Made by a program: the position numbers and the translations under genes
Assembly (NCBI GenBank): GCA_964579675.1
Contig: CAZOIA010000004.1
Span: 1-64,000, forward strand
Direction: 5' to 3'
Source: CAZOIA01 sp964579675
Lineage (GTDB): Bacteria > Planctomycetota > Phycisphaerae > UBA1845 > PWPN01
Length of the DNA: 64,000 nt
In this document: positions 56,871 to 64,000 of the stretch, one piece after another
Numbering within the stretch: position 1 is the stretch's first letter
How the letters are laid out: each line of letters opens with the position of its first letter
The notes under the pieces: generated by a model
Told to the model about the DNA's origin: nothing
Seen by the model: only the letters and a program-made list of their open reading frames with translations
The model's database searches: none

Positions 56871-57109
56871 TCGGCAAGGCGGATGGCTGGTCCCCGGAAG
56901 ACCTGCTGTTGCCGGCGACATCCACCGAGACGACCAAGCAGCAGGACGGATACAGACAGCTCCGTCGCTCCACAAAGCGAGAAACGGACGCTCAGAACGG
57001 GGTGATTCTGCTGGATACTGAAGGTTTTCGGACGTTTGTGACGAAAAACGGCCGGATGGCGGTTGACCTGGGGCAGATGCGGGGTAATGATCGTCTGATC
57101 GTTGATTGA
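56867..57109 (+). CDS. Small hypothetical protein coupled to the upstream gene
   Basis: An 80-aa frame beginning at a GTG that overlaps the upstream stop (GTGA), with GGAGG 10 nt before it. The strong terminator at 57132 begins 22 nt after its stop, so the transcript end fits this ORF. The C-terminal half (NGVILLDTEGFRTFVTKNGR, then MAVDLGQMRGNDRLIVD) reads like a compact beta-hairpin domain; no family is recognised and there is no signal peptide. A longer frame from 56789 overlaps the upstream gene and is rejected. Confidence 0.45.
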   Translation: MIGKADGWSPEDLLLPATSTETTKQQDGYRQLRRSTKRETDAQNGVILLDTEGFRTFVTKNGRMAVDLGQMRGNDRLIVD

Positions 57110-57131
57110 GAACTCCTTTCCTTGTAATGAG

Positions 57132-57165
57132 CCGGGCCCCGCAGGAAGCGGGGCCCGGTTTTTTT
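57132..57165 (+). terminator. Strong Rho-independent terminator
   Basis: An 11-bp GC stem (CCGGGCCCCGC with GCGGGGCCCGG) with a 5-nt loop is followed directly by seven T residues. It ends the operon of the secreted glycosidase-like protein and the 80-aa ORF. Confidence 0.9.
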
Positions 57166-57402
57166 CCGGCTTCACACGGGAAGAAAGCAGGCTAGGTCCG
57201 CTCGCCGGCCACGTTGCGTCAGTGCGCGGTCCGCGCGCCCGGCCCCGTGAACTTGTGCAGTACCGCCGGAGCCGCCCGGCGGACAATCCGGGTTACTCAA
57301 GCACCCTTTCCCGACAACCAGTAAAGGATGCAAGCAGAAATACCGATCCTACGCAGGCCATGGTTGGAATCTGAACCACAGTCCAATATGAAGGAGAAAG
57401 TC
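57166..57402. other. Spacer before the repeat lipoprotein gene
   Basis: No gene is seen between the terminator and the lipoprotein start. An AAGGAG at 57391-57396 serves the lipoprotein gene. No convincing promoter was recognised. Confidence 0.5.
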
Positions 57403-58410
57403 ATGCGAGGACGGCAGTACAGGTATGCTCATCCGGCGCCCAGGATCGTGGTCATGATGCTCGGTACGCTCGGCTTCCTGTTGGGAGCCGGTTGCCCGAT
57501 CGAGATTCCCGAGGATCTCCTGCCGTATATATCGGAGCCCGGTCCGGGCAGCGGCTCCGAGTCGAGTGGGGCAATTCTCGTCCAGACGGTCGAGGAAGCC
57601 GCCGACGGCGAATACGACATCTACGACCAGACCATGGGCGAGTCGGTGGCGACCTACAACAGCCCGAACGAACCCGTCAGCGTTCAGCCGGGGACCTATT
57701 ACCTGACCGAGTATTTCAATTCGGATTTCGTGTACGCCTCTGACGTCGTCGTCACTGCCGGCAACACGACCACCGTGACCCTGGGCGGTATTCAACTGGT
57801 GACGTTACCAGACGCGTCCGACGGCACTTATGGTATCTACAACGCCGGCGGAGAGACTGCTTACTCGACCTACAACGAGCCGAATACGATCGTTACCGCC
57901 CCGGCCGGCACTTTCACCCTCAAGGAGTACTTCAACGAGGATTTCACGTACGCTACCGAGGTCACGGTGATCGCAGGTGAGACTACCACCGTGGAAATGG
58001 GCGGCATCGAGCTCGTAACGGTTCCGGGCGCTGCAGACGGCACCTATGGCATCTACGATGAGAGTGGGGCAGTCGTCTATGCCAGCTACAATGATCCGGA
58101 CGTCATCATCACAGCGCCCGAAGGCACTTTCACGCTGAAGGAGTACTTCAACAGCGACTTCACGTACGCCTTCGACGTTGCGGTAACCGCGGGTGCGGCC
58201 ACTACGGTGGAGATGGGCGCCATTCGTTACAACGGCTCGCTCGACTACGACATCTATGTAAGCGGCCAACTGGTATCATCGTACAATGAGCATGGGTTGA
58301 TCATCACCGCCCCGGCCGGAACGTACACTCTGACCGAATACTTCGACGACGAGAACGTGTTGGCAACTGACGTCGTCGTTGTTGCCGGTGCCGTAACCGA
58401 CGTGCCGTAA
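57403..58410 (+). CDS. Lipoprotein with four tandem ~70-aa modules
   Basis: A 335-aa protein. The ATG at 57403 has AAGGAG 6 nt upstream; the upstream ATG at 57388 overlaps that site. A signal segment ends in a lipobox (LLGAGC, Cys31). Residues ~58-335 are four tandem modules (58-129, 130-200, 201-272, 273-335). Each contains (D/G)G.Y.IY, then a Y.TYN or SYN(D/E) strand, (V/I)TAP.GT(F/Y)TL.EYF, and a closing strand (V/I).AG.TT.VEMG. Modules 2 and 3 are closest. The design suggests repeated beta-sandwich domains similar to surface adhesins or pilus-like repeats; no family is claimed. Module 4 is shorter and lacks the GG(I/L) joint. Confidence 0.75.
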   Translation: MRGRQYRYAHPAPRIVVMMLGTLGFLLGAGCPIEIPEDLLPYISEPGPGSGSESSGAILVQTVEEAADGEYDIYDQTMGESVATYNSPNEPVSVQPGTYYLTEYFNSDFVYASDVVVTAGNTTTVTLGGIQLVTLPDASDGTYGIYNAGGETAYSTYNEPNTIVTAPAGTFTLKEYFNEDFTYATEVTVIAGETTTVEMGGIELVTVPGAADGTYGIYDESGAVVYASYNDPDVIITAPEGTFTLKEYFNSDFTYAFDVAVTAGAATTVEMGAIRYNGSLDYDIYVSGQLVSSYNEHGLIITAPAGTYTLTEYFDDENVLATDVVVVAGAVTDVP

Positions 58411-58590
58411 TCCCGACCGCCAGTTGCCGAAAGCCCGGTCTGCCCGACCGGTACCGGTGGCAACCGCACGCTTGGCCCAGAAATCGCGGCGGGTGAACTT
58501 CCACATTGCGGCAGGATGGTCACCGCCTCGAACGCCGGCGGATGATCCGGATTCATCGAATTCGGCCCGCTTTTTGAGCGGGAGCGGTTG

Positions 58591-59610
58591 TCACCGGAGG
58601 GGTACTTCCTGCAGGTCGATGTAATCCTGGTCGTCGGTGCCAAGCCCGATGCCGGCGGCGGCGTGTACGTGCGGGATGTGGCCGGCCGCGTCGCCGATCG
58701 GGGGCAGTTTGGCCAGAGCCCGCTGATCGTTGATGATGTTCACGCCCACCGCGTCGGCGGCGACTGGATCCTTGCTGACCAGGATCCCGGCATGATCCCA
58801 GATCCCCTGGACGCGGACCGCCGGTCCCCCGTCGAAGAGGGCCCGGACGGCGTTGACGATGTGGATCCGCAGTTTCGAGCGGATTTGCGGCAGGGCAACA
58901 ATGTGGCCTGCAAAAGGTGCACAGGCATTGGCGTGATAACGTGCCGGTCTTCGAATCAATGCATGCGAGAGATTCTTGAGACAGCCGGTCATCCCCGCGA
59001 TGTTGTGCGTCTTGAGGAAGGGTACGTTAATCAGGGCGGTGACCTCCTGCAGGACGGCCGCCAGCTCGTCCGCGCCGCTGCCGAACGAGACTTCACCGCC
59101 GCTGAAGCCGAACACGCGGGGCCTGGTCTTCAACTCGCGGGCCAACCGGCCGGGGGCCTCAATCAGAACGATCTTGTCGGGCGCAAACCCCGCATCCCCG
59201 AGGGATTCGACCACCTGGGCCGCCAGCACGTCCGCGGTCCCAAGCTCCTCGAAACCGACCTGGTTGAACTTGATGCCGATGACGTCATCGCGGTTGAACA
59301 GTTTGTTCCAGGCATCGCCCGGTTTGGCCGTTGCGGTCGTGACGCACACCCCGTCTTCCACCATCTCGCGCAACAACCGCTCGTGTAGCTGCCGCCGGTC
59401 CACGACCTCCGGGCGACAGACGTGGGCGACGAACGACTTGGCCTCCTGGTCGATGGGGCCGGTGTCCGGCCGGGTGGCCAATACGGGCAGTGTCGTCGCG
59501 GACTCCCCGGCATGGGACGCCGACCCCCCCGCCAGCCACCGGGCCACAACCGAAGCGATCCCTGCCCGTCCCACGCGCCGCAAGAACGATCGGCGACTTT
59601 CGTCATCCAT
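58591..59610 (-). CDS. Tat-exported DUF362 protein
   Basis: A 339-aa protein of the DUF362 family. The start at 59610 gives a twin-arginine signal (ESRRSFLRRVGRAGIASVV); an ATG at 59625 is an alternative, and no strong Shine-Dalgarno decides between them. Family hallmarks are DDVIGIKFNQVG, the segment VTALINVPFLKTHNIAGMTG, CLKNLSHALI, and WDHAGILVSKDPVAADAVGV. No extra ferredoxin domain is attached. The family function is unknown; exported members occur widely in planctomycetes. It is followed by the remnant of the split rhodanese gene. Confidence 0.85.
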   Translation of the reverse strand: MDDESRRSFLRRVGRAGIASVVARWLAGGSASHAGESATTLPVLATRPDTGPIDQEAKSFVAHVCRPEVVDRRQLHERLLREMVEDGVCVTTATAKPGDAWNKLFNRDDVIGIKFNQVGFEELGTADVLAAQVVESLGDAGFAPDKIVLIEAPGRLARELKTRPRVFGFSGGEVSFGSGADELAAVLQEVTALINVPFLKTHNIAGMTGCLKNLSHALIRRPARYHANACAPFAGHIVALPQIRSKLRIHIVNAVRALFDGGPAVRVQGIWDHAGILVSKDPVAADAVGVNIINDQRALAKLPPIGDAAGHIPHVHAAAGIGLGTDDQDYIDLQEVPLR

Positions 59611-59747
59611 GATATCTTTCGCCATGTGCCGGTTCAGCAGCTTGGCCGCTCTGATCGACCCATTGAGCCTGCCGGGTCGAGCCCTTACAGTTATCGGCTC
59701 CGTAGCGGGCCAGCCTGAGCTTTTGCGGGGTGATCCGGCGCCCCAGG

Positions 59748-59880
59748 CTACGTCAGCTTCTGGTAGGGCCACATCGCGATTCCGCCGTCCATCACGCGAA
59801 CGTTTTCAAACCCGGCCGCCTTCAGGATCAGCGCGGCCTCGTAGCCCCGCAGCGAGATCTTGCAGAACGTGACGATTTCC
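59748..59880 (-). pseudogene. Detached C-terminal fragment of the rhodanese domain
   Basis: The sequence reads, on the minus strand, VTFCKISLRGYEAALILKAA and so on to MWPYQKLT and a stop. This is the last ~41 residues of a rhodanese domain, including the active-site cysteine loop (CKISLRG). It has no start codon of its own. It joins in frame to the truncated reductase gene at 61354-62934 once the insertion sequence and one target copy are removed. Confidence 0.93.
59873..59880. repeat. Target site duplication, left copy
   Basis: CGATTTCC directly flanks the left end of the insertion sequence and is identical to the right copy at 61389-61396. An 8-bp duplication is normal for ISL3-type and several other DDE transposases. 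Confidence 0.92.
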
Positions 59881-59906
59881 GAGACTGTAGCATCATTACA
59901 GAGCGA

Positions 59907-60857
59907 TTATCCTGTTCTGGCCAAGTGCAGAGCGGTTGCCGTGCGGGTTCGCCCCGGCGCTTGAGCATCTCGTTGCATGTCCAGGGCAATGCGTTCAACG
60001 ATTCGCTCGTATGTTCGCACACGGTAGACGCTCTTCTGCATCTTGCGGTGACGGCGATTACCTCGCTCGACGGCGTTGGAAGTCGCGGGCAGAAGCGAAT
60101 CATCCAAGAAGGTCAGCGCCTTTTCCAAGTTGGGTGAGAACAGCTTCTTCAACGTCTGGCCGACCTTCTTGAAGCGTCGAACCCGTCGCCGCAATTTCGC
60201 CAGCTTGTCCAGTGCGGTCTCCGTTCGGCAGCGCCGGTCAAATAGGCGGTAGACTTCGTTCATGATCTCGCGCAACGCACGGAGATGGGCGAGGCCCCTC
60301 GTGATTCGGCGGAGCGTCTTCTTCTCTCCGGGCGTCAGATAATGCTGAACGAAGAGATGGCGATGCTGAAAAAGATCGGTGATCTTGGCCTGAATCCGTT
60401 TCCGGCGACGAGCCAGTCGTTTCGTCGCCTTCGACGGACGTCCTCGCCCCAGCTTGGGCATCGTGGCCGCCAGCGACTTGCGGACCTTGGTTACCGCCTT
60501 CAGAACCGCTTTGGTGAGTTCGGCGATCACATGAAACTCACAAATCTGGTGTGGGATCTCGCCAAACACATCAACGATGGGAACCGGATACAGCGGCGAG
60601 CCGTCGGTGGTGATGCCGGTCAGCGAAAGCCCACGGGCATTCAGCGCCCCCCTGAACCGCCGAAAAAACGCCCTCATGTCGTCATGGCTCGGATCGTGGT
60701 CAAGGACCTCGTAGATGATTCGTTTGAATGTATGATTGTCCACGATCGACAGAACGCAGAAAGGCCCATCGTACACTTCATCCGCGGCGATGTAGCCGGA
60801 GAAGTCCGCCAATGCCTGATCAAGATACTCACCGGTGATGTCAGCGGCCGCCTTTTT
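59907..60857 (-). CDS. Transposase, catalytic part (second frame)
   Basis: The DDE catalytic domain. The open frame extends further upstream, but only the part from about 60857 is meaningful; the preceding 130 codons are out-of-frame reading of the first ORF. A DDE set is visible: Asp in AADEVYDGPF, Asp in TGITTDGSPLY, and Glu in SNAVERGNRRH. A long basic helical insertion lies between the last two. It continues the first frame if one base of the G7A5 run is lost, giving a 462-aa transposase. Its stop (59907-59909) lies just inside the left inverted repeat. Confidence 0.85.
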   Translation of the reverse strand, partial: KKAAADITGEYLDQALADFSGYIAADEVYDGPFCVLSIVDNHTFKRIIYEVLDHDPSHDDMRAFFRRFRGALNARGLSLTGITTDGSPLYPVPIVDVFGEIPHQICEFHVIAELTKAVLKAVTKVRKSLAATMPKLGRGRPSKATKRLARRRKRIQAKITDLFQHRHLFVQHYLTPGEKKTLRRITRGLAHLRALREIMNEVYRLFDRRCRTETALDKLAKLRRRVRRFKKVGQTLKKLFSPNLEKALTFLDDSLLPATSNAVERGNRRHRKMQKSVYRVRTYERIVERIALDMQRDAQAPGRTRTATALHLARTG

Positions 60858-61296
60858 CCCCCCCGGCCTCAACCCAGTTCTGAATCGTGGCGAACGGGAC
60901 GAACACACGATGGTCTCGCCATAAATGCCAGGACGCGGATCGGTACGGCAGGCCGTCCTCCACCACCAGTCGGACGGCGGTATGGACCACGCGATGGGTG
61001 TAGTGGCTCTTGGGCAGGGCCAGGTCATCCATGTCGGCGTTGAAGTAGGTGTTGCATCCCAGACAGCGGTGCTGAGAGTAGGTGATGTGGAGGTCGCGCG
61101 GTCGCCCCGACGCCGGGTCGCCCAGATCATGCAGCTTTCGCACGACGGTCCGGAGGCGATAGGCGCTTCGGTCACAGTGCGGGCAGGGGCGCCGTTTGTA
61201 ATTGCGACTGCGCTTGCTGAGCTTGGGCTTCGGCAGATCCGCAACACGCGTCACCCCTTCGGTCACGTCGGGGACGTACTTCCCAGGGCCGGCCAT
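60841..61296 (-). CDS. Transposase, N-terminal zinc-finger/HTH part (first frame)
   Basis: A 151-aa frame with GGAGG 8 nt before its ATG. It has a zinc finger made of PCPHCDRS and RCLGCNTY, then a helix-turn-helix (VHTAVRLVVEDGLPYRSASW). It ends six codons after the frame meets the catalytic domain reading frame at the G7A5 run (plus 60853-60864): EAGGEKGGR stop instead of EAGGKKAAAD. Programmed slippage or a real frameshift (or assembly error) would explain the split. Confidence 0.85.
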   Translation of the reverse strand: MAGPGKYVPDVTEGVTRVADLPKPKLSKRSRNYKRRPCPHCDRSAYRLRTVVRKLHDLGDPASGRPRDLHITYSQHRCLGCNTYFNADMDDLALPKSHYTHRVVHTAVRLVVEDGLPYRSASWHLWRDHRVFVPFATIQNWVEAGGEKGGR

Positions 61297-61353
61297 GACG
61301 ACTTCCTCCAGAGTGCGCGTCCACCTGGAGTTGTCGGCAAACCGGCCGCCTGA

Positions 61354-62934
61354 TCAGCAGGAATACTCTGTAATGATGCTACAGTATCCGATTTCCCTGT
61401 CTTTGGGCAGCTCGTTCAACCGACCGCGAAGTGCACCCAGTGGGATCAATGTCGAACCGGGCAAACGCATCTGCTCGTATTCGGCCGGACTGCGAACGTC
61501 GAGAAGGACGAAATCCTTCTTCTCTTCCCACATCCGGTGGACTTCCATCGGCGTCACACCGACCATGTGCCCGTCGAGCTTGTTCCGGGCGACGTTGGCA
61601 GCAGTGATGATGTTGTCCATCGCCGGCGAGTAGGGCGGGGCGTAGCACAAGTCCGCGTTGGCGAGCTGATCGACGGTCATCCCGGCGGTAATCGCCATGG
61701 CGGCCACGTCGATACGTTTGTCACCGGCGCCGGGCCCGCCCACCTGGGCTCCGAGAAGGCGACGGCTCCGCTTGTCCACGACGAGTTTGAGCAGTAGCGG
61801 CCTGGCCTGCGGCATGTAATGGGCTCTGTCCGGCGCCGGGGCCAGAACGGCAACGACATCGTAGCCTGCCTGGCCGGCGGCAGCCTCGGTGAGTCCCGTT
61901 CTGCCGACGCAATAGTCGAAGACTTTGCAGACGGTGCTCCCGATGACCCCGGGGAAACGGTCGCTGCCGCCACAAACGTTGGCCGCCGCGACCCGTCCCT
62001 GCTTGTTCGCCGTCGAGCCCAGTGGAACGTAGCAGGGCTTGCCGGTCACCGAGTCGATGCACTCGACGCAGTCACCGGCAGCGTAAACGTCCGGATCGGA
62101 GGTGCACATGCGCTCGTCCACCCTGATGGCCCCCATCGATCCGATTTCCAGGCCGGCGTCCCGCGCGAGTTTGACGTTCGGGCGGACACCGATCGCAAGA
62201 ATCACCATGTCCGCGGGGAGCGTGGCCTTATCGGTCACCACCTTTGTCACTTTGCCGTTGCCTTCGAAGGACTCCACTTTCGTGTTGGTGAGAATCTTGA
62301 CTCCGTGCGACTCCATGTGCTGCTCGACAAGCTTGGCCATTTCCCAGTCGAGAATGTTGAGGATCTGAGGGAGCATTTCGACCACGGTGACCCGGCACCC
62401 TTTTTGAACGAGTGCTTCGGTGATCTCGGCACCGATCAGCCCTCCGCCCACGATGACGACGTCGCGGGCCCTTCCTTCGGCAAGTACCGCCTTGATGCCT
62501 TCAGCATCGTGAACCCCGTGAAGAGAGAAGATATTGTCCAGCTTCACCTTGGGAATCGGTGGCACAACGGGGGACGCCCCCGTGGCGAGGACCAGACGAT
62601 CATAGTTGAGCCAGGATTCCTGGCCGCCAACTGCATCCCGCGCGCGGACACGCTTGCCGGTGCGGTCGATTTCCATCGCTTCAGTCTGGTTCATGACCCG
62701 GACGTTCTTGACCTTCTGAAAGAACACCGGGTCACGAACCACACCCACTGGAGTGGCCATGAGTTCTTTTTGCTTCTTAACGACACCGGAAACGTAGTAG
62801 GGCAGACCGCACCCGGCATAAGAAAGAAGCTCGCCCTTTTCGACAATGGTGACCTCGGCGTCGGGCATAAGGCGGATGATTCTTGAAGCCGTCTTCGGAC
62901 CGGCGGCCACCCCGCCGATGATCACGACCTTCAT
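61354..62934 (-). CDS. CoA-disulfide reductase/NADH oxidase-like protein with truncated rhodanese domain
   Basis: A 526-aa product of a gene interrupted by the insertion sequence. The flavoprotein part is complete: FAD fold VVIIGGVAAGPKTASRI, redox cysteine Cys42 in LLSYAGCGLPYYVSG, NAD fold VVIVGGGLIGAEIT, VILAIGVRPNVKLA, VYAAGDCVE and the dimerisation domain (CYAPPYSPAMDNIITAANVA). The rhodanese domain starts near residue 461 (TPMEVHRMWEEKKDFVLLDV) and is cut at residue 515, followed by 11 IS-encoded residues (GYCSIITEYSC) and a stop. The intact protein would be 556 aa. The reductase may still fold; the rhodanese is dead. The role would be persulfide or CoA-disulfide reduction. Confidence 0.92.
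   Translation of the reverse strand: MKVVIIGGVAAGPKTASRIIRLMPDAEVTIVEKGELLSYAGCGLPYYVSGVVKKQKELMATPVGVVRDPVFFQKVKNVRVMNQTEAMEIDRTGKRVRARDAVGGQESWLNYDRLVLATGASPVVPPIPKVKLDNIFSLHGVHDAEGIKAVLAEGRARDVVIVGGGLIGAEITEALVQKGCRVTVVEMLPQILNILDWEMAKLVEQHMESHGVKILTNTKVESFEGNGKVTKVVTDKATLPADMVILAIGVRPNVKLARDAGLEIGSMGAIRVDERMCTSDPDVYAAGDCVECIDSVTGKPCYVPLGSTANKQGRVAAANVCGGSDRFPGVIGSTVCKVFDYCVGRTGLTEAAAGQAGYDVVAVLAPAPDRAHYMPQARPLLLKLVVDKRSRRLLGAQVGGPGAGDKRIDVAAMAITAGMTVDQLANADLCYAPPYSPAMDNIITAANVARNKLDGHMVGVTPMEVHRMWEEKKDFVLLDVRSPAEYEQMRLPGSTLIPLGALRGRLNELPKDREIGYCSIITEYSC
61389..61396. repeat. Target site duplication, right copy
   Basis: CGATTTCC directly flanks the right end of the insertion sequence and is identical to the left copy at 59873-59880. 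It lies in the coding sequence of the interrupted rhodanese domain. Confidence 0.92.
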
Positions 62935-63344
62935 GGAACTGTTCACTTCATCGTCTCCTTGACCCACGGGCCTCTACGATCAAGCCCCAGACCGATGCTC
63001 CCAGGCATCGCACGAGCCGGTTGAGACCGCGACGATCAGCATCGTAGTAGCGAGGCAATCATTCAGCAAGAACCATGGGCCCACCAGGAACAGGGTCCGC
63101 CCAGTCTGCGAAACGAAGCCGCCCGAAGGATGACCTGCCGCTAAATCTCACCCATGCGCCTGTCCGCATCCGCGATGCCGCAGTTTTCTTGCCTTTCCGT
63201 GCTTGCACTCTCGCATACGCTGCTTATCCTGCCTCGTTTAGAGAGGGTGTCTACACGCCCCGGCATTGTGGCCGGGAAGCCCGTCTTGTGCCGTGGCGAA
63301 TGTCTCAAGGCGGCGGGGTTGGCGTATACTCGGGATGATAGAGC
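62935..63344. other. Divergent intergenic region
   Basis: No convincing gene. On the minus strand a three-codon ORF (ATG AAG TGA) preceded by AAGGAG lies just before the reductase start. On the plus strand TATACT (63325-63330) is a -10 candidate for the gene at 63345. Short frames at 63075-63378 have no support. Confidence 0.45.
63325..63330 (+). promoter_or_regulatory. -10 box for the right-end secreted protein
   Basis: TATACT (5 of 6) lies 14 nt before the ATG at 63345; a -35 is not clear. The 5' leader would be only about 8 nt, leaving no room for a normal Shine-Dalgarno. Confidence 0.35.
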
Positions 63345-64000
63345 ATGGGCAGGAACACGCGAGTTCGGCCGGACGTAGCACTGCTCGGTTGCGTGGCGGG
63401 CGTAAGCCTGGTCGTCTGCACCGGGCAAGCATCATCTGCCGACGAGCGGGCGGCGGCAATTGAGCAGCGCAAGCGCGCGTTCCTCACCCAGTTGGCCGAC
63501 CACTGGATACGGGCGGGCTGCCCCGTCCAATGGAAGCACGAGGAATGGAAGTTCGATGAGATCGAGCCGAACTGGGCCGGTGCGTTGGCGGCGATGTGGC
63601 TCAAGCGGTCCCCGGACGAGGTGGCCAAGGCCAACGCCTTTTTCGAGGCCATGCCCATCGACGAGAAGATTGATCCCGATATGCGGGTCTGCGAGGCGCT
63701 GCATACCTATTACCTGTTTCGCGACGATCCGGACCTGAACTCAGCGGCGAGAGGGCGTTTGCTGGATATCATTCGTTTCAGGCCCGCACCGCGCCGGATC
63801 AACCCCTCGATCTGGAAGTTCGCCGCCACGGAGAACCACGCCTTCATGGGTCACGTCTGGTGCCTGCTGGTCGCCCAGATCGACCGTGATCGGGCCACGG
63901 CCGAGGTGGTCGGCCGACACATCGACGCTTACGTGACCGAACACATCAGGAAGGGGTGGTTGGAGTACAACTCGCCTTGCTACGTGGAGAAGGAAGTCGG
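63345..64000 (+). CDS. Secreted protein of unknown function, truncated by the window end
   Basis: An open frame with no stop before the window ends; at least 218 codons are present. An N-terminal signal segment (VALLGCVAGVSLVVCTGQAS) is followed by a helical, tryptophan-rich region: AFLTQLADHWIRAGCPVQWK, WAGALAAMWLKRSPDEV, then FAATENHAFMGHVWCLLVAQ. The pattern of paired helices and aromatic residues suggests an (alpha/alpha)-barrel such as those of polysaccharide lyases and related exported enzymes, but no family is assigned because the rest is missing. Confidence 0.65.
   Translation, partial: MGRNTRVRPDVALLGCVAGVSLVVCTGQASSADERAAAIEQRKRAFLTQLADHWIRAGCPVQWKHEEWKFDEIEPNWAGALAAMWLKRSPDEVAKANAFFEAMPIDEKIDPDMRVCEALHTYYLFRDDPDLNSAARGRLLDIIRFRPAPRRINPSIWKFAATENHAFMGHVWCLLVAQIDRDRATAEVVGRHIDAYVTEHIRKGWLEYNSPCYVEKEV

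Larger units (their letters stand above)
59881..61388 (-). mobile_element. 1508-bp insertion sequence with 23-bp inverted repeats (ISL3-like architecture)
   Basis: Ends: left repeat 59881-59903 and right repeat 61366-61388 are reverse complements with one mismatch at the third base; the common part is ACTGTAGCATCATTACAGAG. Within each end CTGTA and TACAG form a smaller palindrome. The element carries two minus-strand transposase frames and is flanked by CGATTTCC duplications. The zinc-finger, HTH and DDE layout and the 8-bp duplication fit ISL3, but the terminal GA does not match the usual GG start of that family, so a related unclassified group is possible. The intact duplication points to a recent insertion. 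Confidence 0.93.

Noticed and set aside
60858..61247. Upstream 130 codons of the second transposase frame
   Set aside because: They are the out-of-frame reading of the zinc-finger/HTH ORF; only the part from 60857 down is coherent protein.
63075..63378. Short plus-strand frames before the last gene
   Set aside because: No ribosome sites or recognisable domains; they overlap the promoter region and the start of the gene at 63345.

Overview
The window is GC-rich DNA from a diderm bacterium, most likely a member of the Planctomycetota. This is inferred from the mix of genes: a PEP-CTERM sorted protein, a dockerin-bearing secreted protein, Tat-exported Gfo/Idh and TIM-barrel sugar proteins, DUF362 and DUF2225 proteins, UroD-like methyltransferases beside secreted glycosidase-like proteins, and a flagellum with P- and L-rings. 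No rRNA, tRNA or CRISPR array was found.

Layout. 1-5 kb (+): a lipoprotein, an M20 peptidase, a PEP-CTERM protein and a DUF2225 protein with a palindromic repeat inserted in its coding sequence. 4.9-8.4 kb (-): hisH, an AlaC-like aminotransferase and a TPR protein. 8.6-29.2 kb (-): one large flagellar block. In transcription order it reads flgF, flgG, flgA, flgH, flgI, rod-binding protein, flgN, flgK, flgL, fliW, csrA, three flagellin genes, fliD, fliS. FliW, CsrA and flagellin together suggest the partner-switch control known from other bacteria. FliD (1025 aa) and FlgL (651 aa) are unusually long because of repeated flagellin-IN-like modules. 29.5-35.4 kb: murD, two divergent charged envelope proteins and a protein with FG-GAP-like repeats and two dockerin-like segments.

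35.5-48 kb: a divergent Nramp-like transporter and a tightly overlapping operon. The operon holds an MtaA/CmuA-like methyltransferase with zinc ligands, then three exported carbohydrate-related proteins. A 63-aa membrane protein coupled to a GT-C type membrane protein follows. 48-58.4 kb: Gfo/Idh oxidoreductase, thpR, a Tat-exported TIM-barrel protein, a second UroD-like protein, an ABC-F ATPase, a secreted glycosidase-like protein with a small coupled ORF, and a lipoprotein with four tandem modules.

58.6-64 kb: a DUF362 protein, then a 1508-bp insertion sequence (59881-61388) with 23-bp inverted repeats and an 8-bp target duplication. It has split the rhodanese domain of a CoA-disulfide-reductase-like gene just before the rhodanese active-site cysteine. 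The IS transposase is itself split into two frames at a G7A5 run. A secreted protein gene runs off the right end.

The most notable results are the reconstructable IS insertion, the palindrome inside the DUF2225 gene, the methyltransferase/glycosidase operon, the enlarged FliD and FlgL, and at least four genes whose -10 box lies 6-7 nt before the start codon with no Shine-Dalgarno sequence, suggesting leaderless transcripts.
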